A DNA stretch of 64,000 bases from Tetranychus cinnabarinus. Taxonomy: Eukaryota; Arthropoda; Arachnida; Trombidiformes; Tetranychidae. This document shows positions 50,760-63,012 of the stretch, one piece after another (position 1 is the stretch's first letter; each line of letters opens with the position of its first letter). The stretch lies in contig WHVY01000008.1 in assembly GCA_022266195.1 (NCBI GenBank), forward strand, positions 62,001-126,000, in the 5' to 3' direction. Under the pieces are notes generated by a model. The model did not search any database. It had not been told where the DNA came from and worked only from the letters and a program-made list of their open reading frames with translations. Position numbers and translations under genes: made by a program.

Positions 50760-52412
50760 ATGGATAAAGTGTCCTTACATTCAAAGTCAAACACATCATT
50801 ATCCATTGATCCGGCCCTTTACCCAAAAGATTTGGATCCTTTTGGAGATGAAGATGAGTGTGAAATAAGTGAAACCCCCAAATCAGTAAGGTCTTCGGTC
50901 ATTGATGAGCAAGCTTATCCTTCTACTTGCGATCCTTTTGCTGACGATGAAGAGGTAACAGAGCAAAGTGAAGTCAAATCTACACCGAGAAAAGTCAGAG
51001 CTTCATTGATTAACAATGAGAAAAACAGTAAATTTTCAGATGATAAAACCAATGGAGCTAACCTAAATACTTCAACTAATGCTCCCGTGTCAGATTATGA
51101 TGAATCGTTGGATCCATTTGGTGGTGATGAGGATAATAATAGTAAAATAGATTATAGGAAATCTACTGGTTCCGTAAAGGAAACGCAAAAACCGGCAATT
51201 TTAGCTGATACTAATTCTGACTCCAATATGAATGATAATTTGAGTATCCAAAGTGAAATAGAATCAGCTTCATCAAGTGAATTGGCCAGAAGAAGTGGAG
51301 AGGAAAGAGATAGCTATAGTAATCAAAATTCTCCGGTACCAGTTCCACCGAGACGTAAACACCGTAATGTTTCACCCTCAACCAAATCATTAAATCGAGC
51401 ATCATATTCAGCTTCATCACTTGAACGTACGCCATCGAACGGAATCTCAAGTCCTATTAGTCAAAATCCTAACCGACTGTCAGCCGCCGAAACTGACACC
51501 TATTTAAGCCATTCCATCAGTAATCTATCTACTCGTTCAACTTCACCAATAATCACAGTTCGGTCATCGCCCATCAGATCAAGGAAAAAGAGAAGAGCAC
51601 CTGAGCCGCCCGGTTTCCCTCCAAGTGGCTCTGCCGCCTCTCCTATTACTCCCAACTCCAGTCTTGTCCTAGACAACTCTTTCAATTCTACTATTGAATC
51701 TAGACATGAAGCCGCCAATGAATCCATAACTGAGCCATCTACTGAGTCAAAAATTCAAACCATTTCGGAACCTATTTCTAAACCCGACAATGAACCCACT
51801 TCTGAAGAAATTAAAGAACAGGCTCCCGATCTCTCTATTGAATCTGTTTCTATAGAGACTAGTGGACAAGCGGATCCAAACAATGATATACCCACCTCTG
51901 AAGAAATTAAAGAGGCCACTTCTGAACCCAGTGATGAGCCTGCTTCTATAGAGACTATTGGAAAAACATCTGTACAAAATGATGAACCAACCTCCGAAGA
52001 AACTAGAGAAAAGACTTCTAAACTCAGTGATGAATCTTGCTCTGCAGAAACTAGTGTACAATCTACTAAGTCAGATAATGATTCCTGTTCATTAAAGACT
52101 AGTGTCAAATCTGAAACTGATAATGAACAACCATCAGGAGAGAAGGATGGACAACCCCTCGAAAATAGTGATTTGGTTTCTTCTGAATCTATTGTAGAGC
52201 AAACTCCCGAGTCCATCTCTAAACCAAACTGTGTACCTGCCTCTGAGTCAACAAATGAAGAAATTCATGGTTCCGAATCTGTTGTAGAATCTTCTAAGGA
52301 TTCAAAAGACGAAACTTCAAAGGATGATGTTGTTATTAAACCAAATCTTGACTCAACTAAACCAAATTCTGAACCCAAAAATAGCCAAGAAGATACTCCG
52401 AACAGTCTGTGA
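50760..52412 (+). CDS. Intronless acidic protein with DPF motifs and degenerate repeats
   Basis: 550 aa, single exon, starting at ACCATGG (50760). Three DPF motifs in acidic context (LDPFGDEDE, CDPFADDEE, LDPFGGDED) lie in the first ~130 residues. YPKDLDPFGDED resembles the YPxxLNPFGD segments I recall from EHBP1 and MICAL-family linkers, and DPF is a known ligand of endocytic adaptors. A proline/basic patch follows (PVPVPPRRKHRN, RKKRRAPEPPGFPP). The C-terminal ~200 residues are Ser/Glu/Thr-rich with imperfect ~30-residue repeats (PTSEEIKE.. SIET). No CH, C2 or bMERB domain is present, so it is not a full EHBP1. It could be a derived retrocopy. A long antisense frame here is a compositional artefact. 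A decayed copy lies at 35990-36850. Confidence 0.6.
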   Translation: MDKVSLHSKSNTSLSIDPALYPKDLDPFGDEDECEISETPKSVRSSVIDEQAYPSTCDPFADDEEVTEQSEVKSTPRKVRASLINNEKNSKFSDDKTNGANLNTSTNAPVSDYDESLDPFGGDEDNNSKIDYRKSTGSVKETQKPAILADTNSDSNMNDNLSIQSEIESASSSELARRSGEERDSYSNQNSPVPVPPRRKHRNVSPSTKSLNRASYSASSLERTPSNGISSPISQNPNRLSAAETDTYLSHSISNLSTRSTSPIITVRSSPIRSRKKRRAPEPPGFPPSGSAASPITPNSSLVLDNSFNSTIESRHEAANESITEPSTESKIQTISEPISKPDNEPTSEEIKEQAPDLSIESVSIETSGQADPNNDIPTSEEIKEATSEPSDEPASIETIGKTSVQNDEPTSEETREKTSKLSDESCSAETSVQSTKSDNDSCSLKTSVKSETDNEQPSGEKDGQPLENSDLVSSESIVEQTPESISKPNCVPASESTNEEIHGSESVVESSKDSKDETSKDDVVIKPNLDSTKPNSEPKNSQEDTPNSL

Positions 52413-55264
52413 ATTAACAGATTGTTCTGGAATTTTACAATTTGTTGGTTAAAGATTTTCATTTTTTGCTCTTCTTTTTTGACTGCCTATTCAAGATAAC
52501 AGTTGATAGGTAAAATGCTTTTACTAGAAAAAGTTTACTTAATTACTTCCATATCTCCTAGAACTGTTTACTCGTGCAACTTGGTTTAATTTTATTACTG
52601 CATCACCTTCAAGTCATCACCTTATATTCATAGACTTAGATGGTGATAAAAATTATATCATTTTAGTGCAAATATCTTTTAAATTTTGAGCTTAAATATC
52701 GCAATTTCATGAAACAATCGCCATTATTAGCAATTATAAGCAATCCATAACTGTGCTTATCAGCCTGTCAAGAAATGTTCCTAGGAATCAAGATTTTCTT
52801 CTTTTTTCTGCTCATCTGAATATAAAATTACTTTCAAAGCAGACAAGTTGACACGTCAACCTCAGTTATGATTAAAAACAATAAAAGATAAATCAGGATA
52901 AACGAGTCAACAGTTTAGATGTGGATGTAATACAGACTTCTTTTTTTCTCATCTAAACCAGAAGACATTGTCAGTGAGATTTCCATGCAAATTAGTTTTA
53001 AAATGTCTCATCCTTCACCACATTCATCTCATCATCTTCCCCTAATTAAAAAATTGGCCTTCAAATCCAGTGATTACATCGATGAAAATTTAATCCGTCA
53101 TCAACAACAAACAAAATGCCTTAAATGACATTTTCCTATCCTCTTGATTGATAAACGCCTTAAATTATTTTGATAACAACCAGCTATTAGATTCAAGAAG
53201 TTTACCAAGTTGATGATGTGATCTGTTTGTAATTGCTTTAAGTTAACAACAGAACCAAATTTTATCGCTTATAAATGTTTAATAATGGTTTAAGCAAATC
53301 AAAAAAATAAAAATTATATCTTATCCTCTTAATTGCCATGTTTTAAGCTTTCTTTTCATTACTAATTAGCTACCAAAATTGCACAGAAGAATCTATTAAT
53401 TGTTTAACGACATAATTGTTGAACAATAAATGTATTTATCCTTTTCAACCCAATTTAGATTGATTATCCAAAATTAATTGCAGCCCTTCTAACGGTAATC
53501 TTGTGCCAAAAATCATTAATTGTGAATACAGAAGTCATCATCTTATGGGAAATAAACAACTCTTAATTGTTACACTTAAACTGCTAAATGATAAATATTT
53601 AGACATAATAAATACAATGACATTTTAAATAGTAGCTTAAAAGGCCATAATCATTGTGATTTGATTGTTTTATGATTTTCTTGTCGTTCATCTTGACTCA
53701 TTTAAACCAATGTAATGACAGTTGAATGTATTAATTTTAAATGTTTGAATGAAAATAAGTCTTTTGGGTCTTTCAATAATATTAAATTATTATTAGATTC
53801 ATCAGAAAGTAATAACAATAATGGAAAGGCAAAGGTTTTCCAAATGAAAAACAGCAATACAAGAAAACAATGGCCAAGTTATGGAAGAGAGGAAAATGGT
53901 TCAAAATAAAAAGGTGCGTGTTGATCAATTGAAATGATTCAATGATTCAGGGAAAGATAGGAAGAGAGAGAGAGAGAGACAGAAAATAATGGGAGGATGA
54001 TTATGGGAATGACAGACAAGATGATGCAAAGTGAATGTATCAGGAAATTATTTTCAAGATGGGAACAGAGCAGAGTTTTGGTTGAAAAAAAATAATGTTG
54101 GCATATAGAAGATGTGATTATTGCCACCGTGTTTGTTAATTAAGCAACTTAGTCAATAAACTGTTATTTTTGATTTAGCTCAGCAAAACCTTAGTGAAAA
54201 ACATTGTAGGTGAATTGTAATTATAAATGATGACGATGATAGTGTGTAAAAATGATCATCACAAGAGTTAAATAATGATAAATTAAGAGGTAATCAGTGA
54301 GAAGGGACAATCAATCAATATTTGAAAACACAGGAACATTGAAAATCATTGTAACCATCAAAATTGTCTTTTCATTTGATTATTATTACTAAGTTGTGGT
54401 ATAAATAGAGCTGAATTGTTGCCAGACAAACAATATGAAGTTGAGTCAATTTGAATAAATTAGTTTCCGAGGTGGAGATTGTTTCTGATAATCTTGGCCT
54501 AAAATCAATTGATTATTCATCTATTGTTGCCATAAATTTACATTTATGAACAATATTAAGATAACTTGTATCTGTGTTGTTGACTGATAGCTTCAGAACG
54601 GATTTGATCTTGATCACAACTCTTTTTTAACAGTTAATGACAATTATTCATATTGTTTGTTTCTGGTTATGTCACTCTATATTCACATTGAAAGTTTAAA
54701 TTTCAATCGATTGTTACAATCAGGGGAAATAATGTGATCTACAAAGTTAATGGGGTTACAACTTATAAAATGTTTACAATATTGATAATGGAAGGTAGAA
54801 CAAATCATTTGTGATGATCAAATTTACAGTAAATCAAAATATTGAGGCACATTAATCACTTAAGGAGGTGAGAAATCAAAAAAACTGATTGATTATTGAA
54901 AATAAATTAAGTTGAATCTTAATTAACAAAAAACACGGAGTACAATTGGTTGAAAATACAAAAAAGGTGAGTTGAAAATGATGGCTTTAGTTTTAAAAGC
55001 AGCATTAATTCATGTTCTATTAACATAGTATTTTTTTTCTTCGTTAATCTATCTAACTGCTCATTTGAGCTATCACATTCAGCCATCTAATTAATTTATT
55101 TATAATCTTTGCTTTAAATCAATAGCAAACGCTAAGATGAGTCATCAATGGATCTAAATTGTTTGTTGCATGTTTGAATACAATTTTTGCAATGCGCTAA
55201 TTGGCTGGTAATCATCTTTGATTGTGTCGCTTTTGTTTGATTGAATAAAAAATCTTTAAATCAT
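52413..55264. other. Intergenic region
   Basis: The first ~500 bp (to about 52960) are the 3' flank shared with the decayed copy at 36.5-36.85 kb. The rest is AT-rich, with a GA run at 53961-53980. Short frames (53715-53909, 53939-54127) have no recognisable content. No RNA gene is seen. Confidence 0.5.
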
Positions 55265-58200
55265 TCAGCATTTCTCATTTTGTTCCTTCTTTGAGTCGTT
55301 TTCCCGATATTTGGAAGAGGAAAGTTCAGATGCAACCTGGAATGATGACGATGATTTTGATTTGTTTGCCATTAAAGTAAGCCTCTGTTCATTCAGTGGC
55401 GGTCCAATTATACTTAATAATACTGGAAGGAATATTAAACTATGCAATGTTCCCAATAATATGATTCCAAGGTACATTCGGAAATAAAATATTTGGAAAA
55501 TTTTTGATTTTGCAAATGCTAAAACTAAAATACCACAGTCAGTCAATGTAATACCAGATAGTATCTACGAGAAGAGAAAAGAGAAAAGAAAAATCAGATT
55601 AAATTGTTATATTTTTCAGTGATTAAATTTGTTTGAGTAATTGAAACAAATACAAAAAGCTAATCAAAGATATGATGCATCAATTAAATATAACATAGCC
55701 AAAACAGGCAATAAGTTTTAAGAAGGGATGTGAGAAATAAAATAGATAATTATACTTACAGAACTACCCATTGTTGATAAAGCTTCGTGAGCTCTTTGCA
55801 TTCTGGTTGCGGCAGGTGAAATTGTATACGTTCTCACTAAATGAGAACAAAATTCAACAGAAATTCCAACACCCTAAATTAAAATAAAATATAAATTAAG
55901 TAATTAAATAATTTATAAGCTGAAAAAGTGAAGAGTAATTTAGGATTACTTACCACAACCAAATTAACAAGTGAAATTGCATTTAATGAAATATCCCACC
56001 AATGCATCATTCCCATTAGATTAACTATTATCATTATAATGGTAAATGCAACTATTGAAGCTGAATAAAAGTCAAGTCCAAAAAATAAATAAGTAACAAT
56101 GAAAACAGCGCCAATGGAAAGGCTTAAACTTCGTGCTGTGTCACTCCACATAGTTAAGTATTGCTCATAGAAAACATCTGTGAAGCTGTAAGTTCGTACA
56201 GTTGCTTTAGTCAAGCCACTTTTTTGCAGTTTTTTAGTCAATTTATCGGCAATTTGACGTGAAATACGAAGAGATTCGTAAAAATCTTTAGATGTTTTAA
56301 GGGACTTTCGATAGGCCATTAAGAAGGTTGGACCAGCCCTAAGATCTCCCTTGTTATCTTTAACTAACTTGACTGAACCAGAAAACAAAGCTTTACCACC
56401 AGAAAGACACTCTTCACCTGGATTTTGGTTAAGAAAGAAAGGCAAGTATTGGTCAAACTCTTTGCCCATTGGACGTATTCTCATGTCATCGAGGCAGGTT
56501 TCACATTCGAGTTCATTGGTTAGGCACTGAGAACCATTTTCATATTTTTTACAGCAAGTGTCACTTCGCAAATATTGATTGTAATCAGACAACCAAAAAG
56601 AGGGACGAGAAGCAAGATAACTTTCAGATGTTTTGGTTGAAAAATAGTTCAATATTTTAAGGACTGAATCTTTATCACAAGTAGATTCACCGCAAAGACG
56701 ATTTTGAGCCACAGGATCAGAATAGTTGTATCCATCTGTGATCATAAAGTAAACTGGAGGTCCAACCTGGAAGTAACTCTTGTAAAATGCGAAATAGTCC
56801 ATCATGTAAGAATCATCTGGCATTGAAACTTCTTGCTCCAATCCAATATGAATTTGGTCCAAAGAAACGATGGAGGCACAGAACCACCCACCAAATATAA
56901 TCAACACAATGAATCGGGTTACATCCTTCAAGAGGAAAGGGGAATAAATGTCACGGAAAAAGCCATACAGCATGCCATTATTGAGATTTGATGATTTTGT
57001 TGATTTTTTCGTTTTAATGCAACAAAATACATCAAGTCGATTGGAGGCTTGTCGTCGAGTGTCAAGAACAAATATCGACAAGAAACAAGTCATTTGAAGT
57101 ATGAAATTAATTACTAAGGCAACAGCAGCGTAAAGTGCAAATATGCGAACTGCAGGCATTGGTGTCAATGCACCAATAAAGAAGCAACTCGACATTGATA
57201 GACTTGAGAGAAGCATGCTTGGCGCAATTTCTCCGACAACTCGACCAATTTGTTGATTCATAGTTTCATCTGGACGACGCTCGTCCCGTTGAAAGGTTTG
57301 TACAAGAATGAAAATATTGTCTACTCCAACTGCTAATACCAGGAAAGGGATAACTTCAACAATAATAAGAGTTGCTGGGATTCCAAGGTAGAAAAAGAAA
57401 CCAAGAGAAGACATGACTGAAAGAAGGACAATCAAAACACCGACAAATCCAAGAGTAAATCGAGCGTCAATGAGAAGAGTATTGATATTTGAATTTTCTC
57501 CAAGAGCCAGAAGAATGTAAACAAACATAATTAAGTAGGAAACACCAATTGTGACAACATCTGACTGACTTTGACGATCAATTTCATCTTCAATAGATTT
57601 CTCGGCTTTAAATGCAATCTTTACGTTGGGGTTTGAATAATTTTTAACCAAATCAAGGAAACCTTGTTCCCATGCAATGGCATCACTGTTTTGCTTTGGA
57701 TCAGGAAAGTTAAGAATAGGAAATATTATTATAAGAGCTTGAGCTTCTCGATATGTATTATTATTGAAACCTCCAAGAGTTGCTTCTGGATAAATTAGCG
57801 GGATGCTTCCATTTTTCATACACAAAAATTTATCGTCACTCAAAATAGTTGGATTACTGTAAAAACAAAGAAACAAATAAAATAAGATTAGTTAAAGTTA
57901 CAATCGATATTTGGCTTAAATCATTTACCTAGGACAACTGACAACTTTGTGAAGGTAATTTTCATCATCAATTTCATTGGGGTCATCATGGAAGTAAGTG
58001 AAAACACTTTGAGTTGCACACGTAGATCCTAAGGGTTTGTAGCAAACATCTTTCAATGAAACGGTGTGATCACCATTAGTAACTTGCATATTTTCAATCT
58101 CTTTTTGTAATGCAAGAACATCTTTTAAAAATTGTCTTCTAAATGCTGGGCCAAACCGATCAGATTTGACTTTTCCATTGCTGGTATAGTTTGCCCTAAA

Positions 58201-58577
58201 ATAAGAGTTATCAGTTGGTGTAGCGATAATCTGTTCAATACGGTGAAATTTAAAGAAATTGCTTTGAAAATATTCCATATCTTGACGAGCTTGACTTCCA
58301 GCCGAAACCCATAAATCAACTGGATCAGTCGTTACTTTAATTGTTGCCAATCCGCAAGCCAGAACAATACTAGCCATCAATGAAATCAACATTATCGGAA
58401 TTGGATGATCTGCAACGTAAATTCCCCATCGAGTGAACCATTTTTCAAAAAACAGTTCAAATTTTAATCCTAAGCTCAACTTTTCTTCCGTTGATTTACC
58501 ATCGGAACTAATGGAGGCCACTTCACGAGATGGACTTGCTGGTGGAGTTGCCGCTGCAATTGGTCCAATGAAGTCAT
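55265..58577 (-). CDS. NPC1: Niemann-Pick C1 protein, C-terminal two-thirds (5' part not found)
   Basis: Lysosomal sterol transporter of the RND superfamily. Exons in transcription order: 58577-57929, 57856-55954, 55873-55760, 55564-55265, all in phase. The product matches human NPC1 from about residue 320: [40 protein letters not shown], the sterol-sensing region ([31 protein letters not shown]), [54 protein letters not shown]. The first exon seen starts at a consensus acceptor (TTTCTATAG) in phase 1, so upstream exons should exist. The N-terminal cholesterol-binding domain is not found between 58578 and the window end. The C-terminus ends ..NEKC without the dileucine LLNF tail of human NPC1. 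The alternative in-frame ATG at 58734 could start a shortened protein. Confidence 0.88.
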
Positions 58578-61141
58578 CTATAGAAATTTTGGAAAGGACG
58601 AAAAAGGTGAAAATTAGTTTCTTGGAATTGATTGGAACAAATTTGATAGAAAAGTTAATTGTTAAGGAAATAATTGCTGTAGTATTAAAAAAGCATGCAA
58701 AGACAAAAGACGGTGACAGTAAATAAACGTACACTGAGTGTAATTAAAAGTATAAAATAGACATGCGAAACAATAATAGTTAATCAAGCAGTTGAATAAG
58801 CGCGCATCTAGTTTAAATTAATTGTAAACCATTGATGCAAACATTTAATGAAAGGTAAATGTTGTCAATCAATAGATAAAAATAAATTACAAATATAAAT
58901 TGTCCTTGGAAAGGTAAGTTTTTTACGTTTGTTTTGTAACCAAATATTATTGGCAGAGTTTAAGAAAAGCCATCGCATCAACAGTGAAAACAGATAATTT
59001 TAATTAGATTTGATTTTTACGTAATTACAATGAAAAAAAGCGTCAACCATTGTCAATGAACAATTGCAAAGTTTTCCTTAACTTCTGTAACATGTTGACA
59101 ACAGAAATGATTGAATGAAACAATTGCACGTAAAAGTATAAAATTAAATTAACGTTTGCCAATTGATTGTTTGCCTTTTCATTGTTCCAACAAGCAATTA
59201 AATTGTTATTAACACGCTGAACGAGAAGGAATGTCATAATTAAAGCAATTAATATTTGTTTTTATTGATAAACTTCTGACTCCACATGAGGCTTTTATTC
59301 AAATTCATGATCAAAGTGAAATCTAACAAATTTTCAATATATCGATACTTTCAATGTTTCATTGATTATTTGACCAGTTCTGTATCCATGATAGTAACCA
59401 TTATTATCGGTAAATTAACCATTTACTCGATATGCTATTATTGCCATTTAACTTCAAGGTAAGAGTGATAATTGAAAATAAGAGTATAAAGCAATATTTG
59501 TATTCATTTTTCATACACAATTGAACCATTGAATCAAATGCATGTAAACATATCTGACTTTACATGCAAATAATACAATGTAGTTGTATTGTTACGATTA
59601 AACCCTATGAAGCAATTAATTTGTCATAATTTATAAACTGTCACATAACATTTCCACTAACATTGAAAGATAATTGTTTTTGATTGGAACCAGTAGCCTT
59701 GGAAATTATCATTGACCGATTTAATAATTGAAATAATTAAAAATGTTAACTTTGACTGTTGACAAGGGTTATTGAATTGTTGTAACAAAGTCCAGTTTGA
59801 ATGGTTAATAAAAGGTAAAATTTTGATAAAAGACTGAATTCAATTTTTAGAGGAATTAAATTCAACAAAACCCTTAAGATGGACAAAATGAAAAATGATT
59901 TTCTTGGTGAAATGAGAATGTTCAGTCTCTCAACTCTTCAGACACAATTTTGTATACAATTAGTCAATCAAAGCCTTTTATTATCCCATTAGAAACTATA
60001 TTAAACTATTTTTTACCTCTTTATAATCATTTACAAAAGGTTAATTCGGGCCATGGACGTTCAATTGAGTCACAATTGAAGGACAATCAGTGATCTAACA
60101 TGATGAAACAGTCAATCGTACAAAATGATTTTTAAAAAGGGAAACTTAAATCAACCTCAAGATTGGTTTATTCAATAAATCTATAATTTTACCAAAAATA
60201 AACTTAACAATGAATAAAATTTTGAAACCTTTTGATAATAGTATTGAAAGTTATGCTTAATGTGACATAATATTGACAGTAAGGTTACAATTATGTTGAA
60301 AAATTACAGCGATTTTTAATTTTCCCTGAAATGTTTTCCTTTTTTCCCTTCAACATCGACAATCAATGTAATCTTTGTTAATTTTGAAAATACAATTTTT
60401 CCTCTGTAAGAATCATCATAAGCTGTAATTTAATAAACTGTAAACCGGTTGGACAAGTCAGTGACGGTTTCAGTGAAACCAAAGAAACCAGACTTTTTAC
60501 AGGTAGAGGTTTGGGTTGATGGGCTATAAAAAAAGTTCAGGTTCCGTTTGAAAAAAAGCCAAAAAATGTAGATAACAAGAAATAGCTAAAGTAAAAGTAA
60601 CAAAACTTGAGGTCAATATAAGTCAAGTTAAGTTTACAGATAGCTTTACAAATGTAGCAATGGTTTGATAAGTTTCACTTTTACTGGTTTCCATCATCAA
60701 TCAACATTATCATCTCCTTAGTAACATGAATCATTTTTTATTTTATATTTCAACTCGCCACTATTTACACACACACACAAAGACAATATAATGTATAACA
60801 GCACGAAAATGTAATAATAATAGGTAAAAAGACAGGTAAATAAAGGGTGTTACGATTAACAAAGCTAAGGTGGAGATATGAAAGGTGTATTTAATAACGT
60901 CAATGATTAAAGATGCTTCCAATTAGCTAATCAGTTTTTTTTAAAATGACAATCCAAATCCATCTTAATGTTTAGTTTCAAATGAATAGAGATTATCTTT
61001 AATCACTTCACTTTGAGTTAGAGATCAAAAGAAGTGAGCTTCATCTTGATAAACTTGGATAGACATTTTATAGCAATCAATAGATTTCATTTTTTGAGCA
61101 ATATTAAATTATAGTGTGTCATAATAATGTTACAATATTGA

Positions 61142-61225
61142 ATCACTACATGTGAGATATTGATTGATAAGACCCTCGACTCTTTCATTTTTCGTCTTAA
61201 CCATGAATATCTCACATGTAGTGAT
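61142..61225. repeat. Perfect 20 bp inverted repeat (hairpin-forming)
   Basis: ATCACTACATGTGAGATATT at 61142-61161 and its exact reverse complement at 61206-61225 are separated by 44 nt. They lie ~290 bp before the UGT TATA box. The arms are too long to be chance in this small region. A function as a binding site, a small mobile-element footprint or a hairpin RNA is open. Confidence 0.75.
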
Positions 61226-61511
61226 CTAACATACTAATATCCGTTACTTGGTACTGATAAAGTACTGATCTTGGTAACATTTTATCTCAACTTCATCCTA
61301 AAATGATTACAATCTTTTCTTGGATTTATTAAAACAATAGATAAGCCATGGGATCATTTGACAAACGAGCCATGATCATTTGCCATGAGTTGAAAGTATG
61401 ATTCGGATGAAGTTCATTCGAACTCTTTCAAGAGTATTGAAATAGTCTTAATCAGGGATTCAATTCAAGGTTATAAGATCAGAGATTTTGAAACAATGAT
61501 AACTCTGAGTA

Positions 61512-61519
61512 TATAAATA
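61512..61519 (+). promoter_or_regulatory. TATA box of the UGT gene
   Basis: TATAAATA, 85-92 bp upstream of the start codon, in a position to direct transcription from about 61542. It fits an inducible gene. The assignment is by position only. Confidence 0.5.
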
Positions 61520-61603
61520 TGTCTTTTCAGATTAGGCGAAACATTAAAACTCGAAATTTTGATATTTGTGCTTATTTAGTTACTTTTTTGCATTGAACCA
61601 GAA

Positions 61604-63012
61604 ATGACCGGTAAAACAAAATATCGTTTTCTTATTTCAAGCATCGATGCGTAAGTAATTTATTATTGAATGCATTCATAATTAGCTTTATAATTGAACT
61701 AATATTCATTAACTCATTCAATAGATTCGGACACATCAACTGCACACTTGCTTTGGGTGAGATCCTTGCTTCATACGGACATGAAGTAACATTTGCCAAT
61801 CGTCTTCACCACAAGAAGCTTGCTGATAAACGAAACTTCAAGTTCATTGCTTTTGATGAAAAACTCTTTGACAATGTTCGACCTGCCTCAGCACCGGAAT
61901 GGTTCGATGGATATTTACACAAATTTCGTTCTGATGCATTATCAATCTTCAAAGACTGGACATCAGAAGAAAGCGAAATTTTCGGCTCAATTGTTAATGT
62001 TTATAGACGCAACAGTATTGCATTAGAAGCTATATTCAAAGAAAATGCAGATAATTTCGACTTGTTTATTGGTGATTTCGTTATGATGAATCCAGCCTTT
62101 CATGGAGCACCTTTTCCATGTGCATTGCTTCTCTCAATGAACCCACTTCCTCTCTATCCTAATGGACCTCCAGCATGGTCAGGTTTTTCAGTGAAAGAAA
62201 AAGATACTGAAAAGTGGAATAAGTTCAGAGAATTGGGCGGTGTTGCTTCAAAAACTTTCCGTGAAAATTTATATTCTTGGTGGCGATCTACTGGAACACC
62301 TTTGCCTACTATTCAAGATGCAACACTCGAGAATTGGTTTTATGCTGAACCTGAACAACTTGGAATTTATCATTATCCTGAACTTTTAGATTACCATGAA
62401 ATAGGTCCAATAAAGTCTGATAAATGGATTCGTTTGGATTGTGCTATTCGCGAACCAGATAATGTGGAACCATTTGTTATCCCTGAATCATTGAAGCATT
62501 TACCAGGAAAATTGATTTACTTTTCACTGGGTTCATTAGGGTCAGTTCAAATAGATTTGATGAAAAGTTTCATTAAAATCTTATCGAAATGTCCTCATCG
62601 TTTCATCGTCTCTAAAGGTCCAAAAGGAGATCAACTTGAATTAGGACCAAACATGTGGGGTGAGAATTACGTCAATCAAATAGGTATTCTTGATGTTGTT
62701 GATTTGGTTATAACTCATGGAGGCAACAATACATTTTTGGAAACAATTTATGCTGGAAAACCTTTGATTGTAATTCCCTTTTTCATGGATCAACCCGATA
62801 ATGCTCAAAGAGCAGTTGACTGTGGAATCGGTTCTCGAATCAATCTTTATGAAATTGATGAAGTAAAAGTTTTAAAGACTATTGAAGAAACATTATCAAA
62901 CCCATCATATGCTGAAAAGATAGCAAAAATATCTGCTTCCATGAAATCACCGAAAAACAGAGATAATATTGTCAAAAAGATAGAAAATTTCCTCGAAAAT
63001 TATCAAAAATAA
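61604..63012 (+). CDS. UDP-glycosyltransferase (GT1), bacterial-type, spider-mite UGT
   Basis: Transfers a sugar from a UDP-sugar to small lipophilic acceptors (detoxification). Two exons, 61604-61650 and 61725-63012, with a 74 nt GT-AG intron in phase 2, give 444 aa. The catalytic His19 lies in FGHINCTLALGE. The C-terminal nucleotide-sugar site has H347 in THGGNNTFLETIYAGKPL and the D371-Q372 pair in FFMDQPDN. There is no signal peptide and no C-terminal membrane anchor, unlike animal microsomal UGTs, so the enzyme is probably cytosolic. This form matches the UGT family that spider mites are known to have gained from bacteria. The intron near the N-terminus is typical of a host-adapted transferred gene. 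The gene appears intact. Confidence 0.92.

Larger units (their letters stand above)
58578..61603. other. Region upstream of the NPC1 exons and UGT promoter
   Basis: About 3 kb of AT-rich DNA. No NPC1 N-terminal exon (Cys-rich domain or first membrane helix) could be read on the minus strand. An (AC)n run lies at 60768-60779. A perfect 20 bp inverted repeat lies at 61142-61161 and 61206-61225. A TATA box for the UGT gene (TATAAATA) lies at 61512-61519. Confidence 0.5.

Noticed and set aside
51755..52216. Long antisense frame (153 codons) in the DPF gene
   Set aside because: Mirror of Ser/Glu repeat codons, with no independent start context or domain.
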